Of a stretch of DNA of 9,746 nt, positions 6,489 to 9,746 are shown piece after piece. The DNA comes from SIG578 sp036311245 (GTDB lineage: Bacteria > Bacillota > Clostridia > Oscillospirales > Ruminococcaceae), in contig JAXJQH010000120.1 of NCBI GenBank assembly GCA_036311245.1, positions 1-9,746 on the forward strand, given 5' to 3'. Every line of letters starts with the position of its first letter. Position 1 is the first letter of the stretch. Under the pieces are notes generated by a model. That model made no database searches. It worked only from the letters and a program-made list of their open reading frames with translations, and was not told the DNA's origin. The translations under genes were made by a program, and so were the position numbers.

Positions 6489-7286
6489 TCAGTGGCGCAT
6501 CTGCGCCTTTTCTTTGCGGATAGCCGAAATGTTTGAAATTAAAAGAATTATAAGAACCGCTAAGAACAGAAGGGCAGACAGAGCATTTAGCGAGGGCGGA
6601 ACCTGCTTTTTAAGCATACTGTAAATTGTAACGGGCAGGGTTTGAAAATCGCTGCCACTTGTAAAATAGCTGATTAAAAAGTCATCGAGCGAAAGTGTTA
6701 CCGCCATTAAAAAGCCCGAAAAGATACCGGGCATTATTTCGGGGATTATAACCTTAAAAAATGCCTGCCTCGGAGTGCAGCCCAAATCAAGCGCAGCCTC
6801 AAAAGTGTTTATGTTTACCTGATAAAGCTTGGGCAATACACTTAATATAACATATGGCAGATTAAAGGTAATATGCGCAATAAGAACAGAATAAAATCCC
6901 TGCTGAATATCAAAGATGGATGCTACAAACACAAAAAGCAGCATCATTGAGATACCCGTTACAACCTCGGGATTGACCATCGGCATATTGGTAACTGCCA
7001 TAATTGCGCTCCTTGCGCGCTTTTTCATGCTGTAAATTCCTATAGCCGCAAGCGTTCCTATAAGGGTTGCAATGATAGAGGAGATAAGGGCTAAAACAAG
7101 CGTATTTAAAAGCGAGGACATTATCATCTCGTTTTCAAAAAGCTCCTCATACCATCTGAGCGAAAATCCCGTAAAATGAGATTTGCTCTTAGAGTCATTA
7201 AATGAAAAAACTATAAGAACAAAAATAGGGGCATAAAGGAAAAGATAAACCAAAGCTAAATAAATCTTGGAGAAGGCCTTTTTCAT
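6489..7286 (-). CDS. potC: Polyamine ABC transporter permease PotC
   Basis: This 265-residue inner permease has about six membrane helices and the ABC permease coupling loop EAALDLG (163-169), continuing to KVIIPEI, which docks onto PotA. A longer reading frame starts at 7331, but the ATG at 7286-7284 is chosen: it gives the usual PotC length, starts MKKAFSKIYL just before the first helix, and has AGGAGG upstream within the end of potB. Its ATG overlaps the potB stop by one base (TAATG), suggesting translational coupling. It would form the channel together with PotB. Confidence 0.93.
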   Translation of the reverse strand: MKKAFSKIYLALVYLFLYAPIFVLIVFSFNDSKSKSHFTGFSLRWYEELFENEMIMSSLLNTLVLALISSIIATLIGTLAAIGIYSMKKRARSAIMAVTNMPMVNPEVVTGISMMLLFVFVASIFDIQQGFYSVLIAHITFNLPYVILSVLPKLYQVNINTFEAALDLGCTPRQAFFKVIIPEIMPGIFSGFLMAVTLSLDDFLISYFTSGSDFQTLPVTIYSMLKKQVPPSLNALSALLFLAVLIILLISNISAIRKEKAQMRH

Positions 7287-8107
7287 TATAGCATAACCTC
7301 CTCGGAATCCCTGTTCATAAATGCCATACAAATGAGAATAATCAGCATTAGAACTAAGGAGAGCATAGAACCTATGTGGAAATTCGGCTCACCGCCCATA
7401 AAATATGTGTCAATAAGGTCGCCAATGAGCATATTTTTAGCGCCGCCGAGCTTCTGCGATATAACAAAGGTGGAAGCGGCAGGTACAAAAACCATTGTAA
7501 TGCCGTTTACAATTCCGGGAACGCTTAAGGGAAGCAGAACTCTGCGGAAAACCCCCGGCATAGCGCAGCCAAGGTCGCGCGCTGCCTCTATAAGACTATT
7601 GTCTATCTTCTGCATAATGTTGTAGAGCGGAATTATCATAAAGGGCAGGAAATTATAAACCATACCAACGATAACAGCGCCCTCGGTGTTTATCATTTTA
7701 AGCGGCTCGGTAATGCCGAGAAGTTTAAAGATGCCAAGAGCCTCAAGCAGATTGTTGATAATTCCGTTTCGCTCTAAGAGCGTCATCCAAGCGTATGTGC
7801 GAAGAAGGAAATTCATCCACATCGGCAGCATAATGAGCATAACGAGGGTGCGCTGCGTAATCCACTTACAGCGAGAAATTATGTAAGCCATCGGGTAACC
7901 GACAACAAGGCAAATAACAGTCGCAATAAAAGCAAGCTTTAGGGAGCGGGCGAAAACGCCCCAGTATTTCCCGATTTGCACAATCCACTCAAGGGTAAAT
8001 GCCCCCGAGTCATCTGTAAATGCAAAATAAAGCACGAAGCAAAGCGGGACAACGATGAAAATGAGCGACCATACAATGTGAGGAATGGCAAGCGCCCTAT
8101 TCTTCAT
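7286..8107 (-). CDS. potB: Polyamine ABC transporter permease PotB
   Basis: This 273-residue permease has about six membrane helices and the coupling loop EAARDLG (174-180) followed by RRVLLPLS. The NFLLRTYAW segment near residue 100 is typical of PotB-type permeases. The frame is open to 8197, but the ATG at 8107-8105 is chosen because GGAGGTG lies 7 bases upstream and it gives the typical PotB length. It overlaps the 3' end of potA by 11 bases, so its ribosome binding site is within potA, and translation is probably coupled. Confidence 0.93.
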   Translation of the reverse strand: MKNRALAIPHIVWSLIFIVVPLCFVLYFAFTDDSGAFTLEWIVQIGKYWGVFARSLKLAFIATVICLVVGYPMAYIISRCKWITQRTLVMLIMLPMWMNFLLRTYAWMTLLERNGIINNLLEALGIFKLLGITEPLKMINTEGAVIVGMVYNFLPFMIIPLYNIMQKIDNSLIEAARDLGCAMPGVFRRVLLPLSVPGIVNGITMVFVPAASTFVISQKLGGAKNMLIGDLIDTYFMGGEPNFHIGSMLSLVLMLIILICMAFMNRDSEEVML

Positions 8108-9497
8108 CAGCTCCCACCTCCTCATTAGAGATGGGGGTGATTTCAATTTTGTCAAAATCAAATTTAATGCCAATGTCTGTGGCAACCTGCTCGTCAAGCT
8201 GAGAGTGAATGAGCCACTGGCGCTCCGCCATCCAGACTATAAGCTCGTTGTGCCTTCCCTTGTAGACAAGAGATTCGAGGTATGCCTTGGAATCTGCAAT
8301 ATCCTCAGAAACAACCTCAATGTCAGAGGGGGCAATGGTAAGCAGAACGCGCGTTCCCTCAGAGAGTCCTAAATTTTCGCGCACGAAAGAAAAGCCGCAG
8401 AAAGAAATAGTGTCCTCTTCGGAAACAACACCCTCCAGAACATTCTTGTCATCGGCAAAAAGCCTTTGCATAATATGTATGTCCGCGGGCTCGACGCTAA
8501 GGCCCACCTCATCTCCCACCTCTTGCGACTGGGTGGAGTGAACAATGTAGTGGTGCCCCTGACAGTCTACTGAAATTTCAAAGTGCACTCCCTTGAATAC
8601 AACCGATTCAACTACTCCGCTTATCATTCCGGTGATAACGGGGGAGAGCTTTATGTCCTCGGGGCGAATGACGACATCAACGGGTTGCATAGGAGCAAAG
8701 CCCTTGTCAACGCAGGTAAAGTCCTGCCCCTGAAAACGGACAAGGAAATCCTTTACCATAACTGCGTCTATAATATTGCTTTCGCCGATAAAGTCCGCAA
8801 CGAAAGCATTTTTAGGTTCGTTATAAATATCCTGCGGTGTTCCAACCTGCTGAATAACACCGTCCTTCATAACAACAACGGTGTCGGACATAGTGAGAGC
8901 CTCTTCCTGGTCGTGGGTAACATAAATAAAGGTTATGTCAAGGCTCTGCTGAATTTTCTTAAGCTCAAGCTGCATCTCCTTGCGCAGCTTTAAATCGAGC
9001 GCGCCGAGCGGCTCGTCAAGTAGGAGTACTCGGGGGTAGTTTACAAGCGCGCGCGCTATTGCAACTCGCTGCTGCTGTCCTCCCGAAAGCTGACTTACCT
9101 TGCGCTTATCAAAGCCTTTAAGGTTAACGAGCTCAAGCATTTTGGAAACGCGCATTTTAATCTCGTCACTTGGAAGCTTTTTAACTTTGAGTCCAAATGC
9201 TACATTTTCGTAAACATTCAAATGCGGAAACAGAGCGTATTTCTGAAAAACGGTGTTGACATTTCGGCGGTTGGGCGGCAAATCTCCGCAATCCTTGCCG
9301 TCAAAATAAACCTTGCCGCTTTTGGCGTTCATAAAGCCGCCGATAATGCGCAGGGTAGTAGTTTTGCCGCAGCCCGAGGGGCCAAGCAACGTAACAAATT
9401 CTTTGTCGCGGATAGATAAATTGATTTTATCTAAAACCCGCTCTCCGTCGTATTCAAAAATTACGTCCTCCAGACGAATGATAGGGACTTCTCCCAT
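8097..9497 (-). CDS. potA: Polyamine ABC transporter ATPase PotA with two TOBE-like units
   Basis: This 466-residue cytoplasmic ATPase energizes polyamine import. It has Walker A GPSGCGKT (39-46), Q-loop Gln85, signature LSGGQQQR (137-144), Walker B LLLDEP (158-163) and the switch His195. A TOBE-type C-terminal region follows. It is about 90 residues longer than the E. coli PotA because the region appears twice: residues 241-343 resemble 352-454 (for example ESVVFKGVHFEISV against ESLVYKGRHNELIV, and YIVHSTQSQEVGDEVG against WLIHSQLDEQVATDIG). GGGAGG lies 7 bases before the ATG. As the first gene of potABCD, its long upstream leader would control the whole operon. The ATPase identity is certain; the polyamine substrate follows from the neighbours. 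Confidence 0.95.
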   Translation of the reverse strand: MGEVPIIRLEDVIFEYDGERVLDKINLSIRDKEFVTLLGPSGCGKTTTLRIIGGFMNAKSGKVYFDGKDCGDLPPNRRNVNTVFQKYALFPHLNVYENVAFGLKVKKLPSDEIKMRVSKMLELVNLKGFDKRKVSQLSGGQQQRVAIARALVNYPRVLLLDEPLGALDLKLRKEMQLELKKIQQSLDITFIYVTHDQEEALTMSDTVVVMKDGVIQQVGTPQDIYNEPKNAFVADFIGESNIIDAVMVKDFLVRFQGQDFTCVDKGFAPMQPVDVVIRPEDIKLSPVITGMISGVVESVVFKGVHFEISVDCQGHHYIVHSTQSQEVGDEVGLSVEPADIHIMQRLFADDKNVLEGVVSEEDTISFCGFSFVRENLGLSEGTRVLLTIAPSDIEVVSEDIADSKAYLESLVYKGRHNELIVWMAERQWLIHSQLDEQVATDIGIKFDFDKIEITPISNEEVGADEE

Positions 9498-9641
9498 TTT
9501 GCATCCTCCCTTTGCGGTTTTTAACCGTCAGCAATCTTAGGCTCACGGTCTTTTATTAGCTGTTTGCGCCTATTGGTTTCGGATAACGGCGCTTTCTCCT
9601 GCTAACCCATAATTCTTTTCGTCACCGCACCCCGCAAAAGG
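9498..9641 (-). ncRNA. Structured 5' leader of potA, candidate cis-regulatory RNA of unknown class
   Basis: The leader can fold into a closed structure. A basal helix pairs CCTTTTGCGG (9641-9632) with CCGCAAAGG (9517-9509): nine pairs with one bulged U. Its 3' strand ends at the first G of the potA SD (GGGAGG). Inside are an arm GTTAGC/GCTAAT (9606-9601 with 9560-9555) carrying a further stem GCGCC/GGCGC (9592-9588 with 9570-9566, 17-nt loop), and a hairpin GACCGT/ACGGTT extended by AGC/GCT after a G-G mismatch. This resembles a riboswitch that controls translation by hiding the ribosome binding site. I compared it from memory with common classes (lysine, c-di-AMP, glycine, SAM, guanidine, T-box) and found no match. 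Pairings were found by eye. Confidence 0.5.
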
Positions 9642-9701
9642 ATTTTTATTTCACCGAAAAAAACGGCAAACAACGGGACATAAAAATTATGGTGCACTTG
9701 T

Positions 9702-9721
9702 TTTTGCATATAGATGCAAAA
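9702..9721. repeat. 8-bp palindrome at the potA start site, candidate operator
   Basis: TTTTGCAT (9702-9709) and ATGCAAAA (9714-9721) form a perfect 8-bp inverted repeat around four bases. It begins 4 bases downstream of the -10 box on the minus strand and covers the expected transcription start. It could be a repressor operator or a 5' hairpin. No regulator gene is visible in the window. Confidence 0.45.
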
Positions 9722-9725
9722 TAAC

Positions 9726-9731
9726 ATTATA
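9726..9731 (-). promoter_or_regulatory. Probable -10 box of the potABCD promoter
   Basis: A perfect TATAAT on the minus strand, in A/T-rich sequence, about 230 bases before the potA start. With a normal 17-bp spacer the -35 box would lie just beyond the right edge of the window, so the promoter cannot be completed here. Transcription would start near 9719, giving a leader of over 200 nt. Confidence 0.5.
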
Positions 9732-9746
9732 AATATAGTGATAAAC

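Noticed and set aside
7287..7331. N-terminal extension of PotC to an upstream ATG
   Set aside because: The extra 15 residues overlap the end of potB; the downstream ATG at 7286 has AGGAGG in front of it and gives normal PotC length.
8108..8197. N-terminal extension of PotB by 30 residues
   Set aside because: It would overlap potA by 101 bases; the ATG at 8107 has a strong ribosome binding site and begins just before the first helix.
9509..9641. T-box or lysine riboswitch in the potA leader
   Set aside because: No T-box sequence (GGGUGGNACCGCG) is present and no GC hairpin with a T tract precedes potA. GGTGCGG is reminiscent of the lysine element, but its other conserved segments are missing.
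9686..9691. CATAAT as an alternative potA -10 box
   Set aside because: At 16-19 bp spacing no acceptable -35 box is present (best is TCTATA); the perfect TATAAT at 9726-9731 is preferred.

Overview
The window looks like chromosomal DNA from a spore-forming member of the Clostridia (Firmicutes). The evidence is a stage II sporulation gene (spoIIR), an L27 protein carrying the Firmicutes-type cleavable N-terminus next to its processing protease, a YfmF-like inactive M16 peptidase homologue, strong AGGAGG-type ribosome binding sites, and a CopA with a metal-binding domain at each end. No mobile element, tRNA, rRNA or CRISPR array was seen. Genes fill nearly all of the window, and the only sizeable non-coding stretches are regulatory.

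Layout. Positions 1-931 (minus) hold the N-terminal part of a YfmF-like M16 protein, running off the left edge, with its own promoter at 970-999. Positions 1020-2111 (minus) are a complete ribosomal protein operon: promoter, about 95 nt leader (probable L21 leader), rplU (L21), prp/ysxB (L27-processing cysteine protease), rpmA (L27) and a strong terminator. Positions 2125-2718 (minus) encode SpoIIR, the secreted signal from the forespore that triggers sigma-E activation in the mother cell. Positions 2800-5350 (plus) hold a near-consensus promoter, a small palindrome and copA, a Cu(I)-exporting P1B ATPase. A 20-bp bidirectional terminator (5347-5389) separates it from the convergent operon. Positions 9497 down to 5391 (minus) encode potA-potB-potC-potD, a complete polyamine ABC importer: ATPase, two permeases and lipoprotein receptor, tightly packed with overlapping or nearly touching genes. 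The last 250 bases are its 5' region: a -10 box, an 8-bp palindrome at the expected transcription start, and a long leader that can fold into a closed structure whose basal helix reaches the potA ribosome binding site.

The main points for a second look are: (1) the potA leader, which has riboswitch-like architecture and which I cannot assign to a known class; (2) an excellent internal ribosome binding site and ATG inside copA, in frame, which would yield a free 69-residue CopZ-like copper chaperone from the same ORF; (3) a PotA with two consecutive TOBE-like units; (4) the near-absence of a ribosome binding site in front of prp, between two highly expressed ribosomal protein genes. Everything else is standard housekeeping content. 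Functions are assigned by reading motifs, without database searches.
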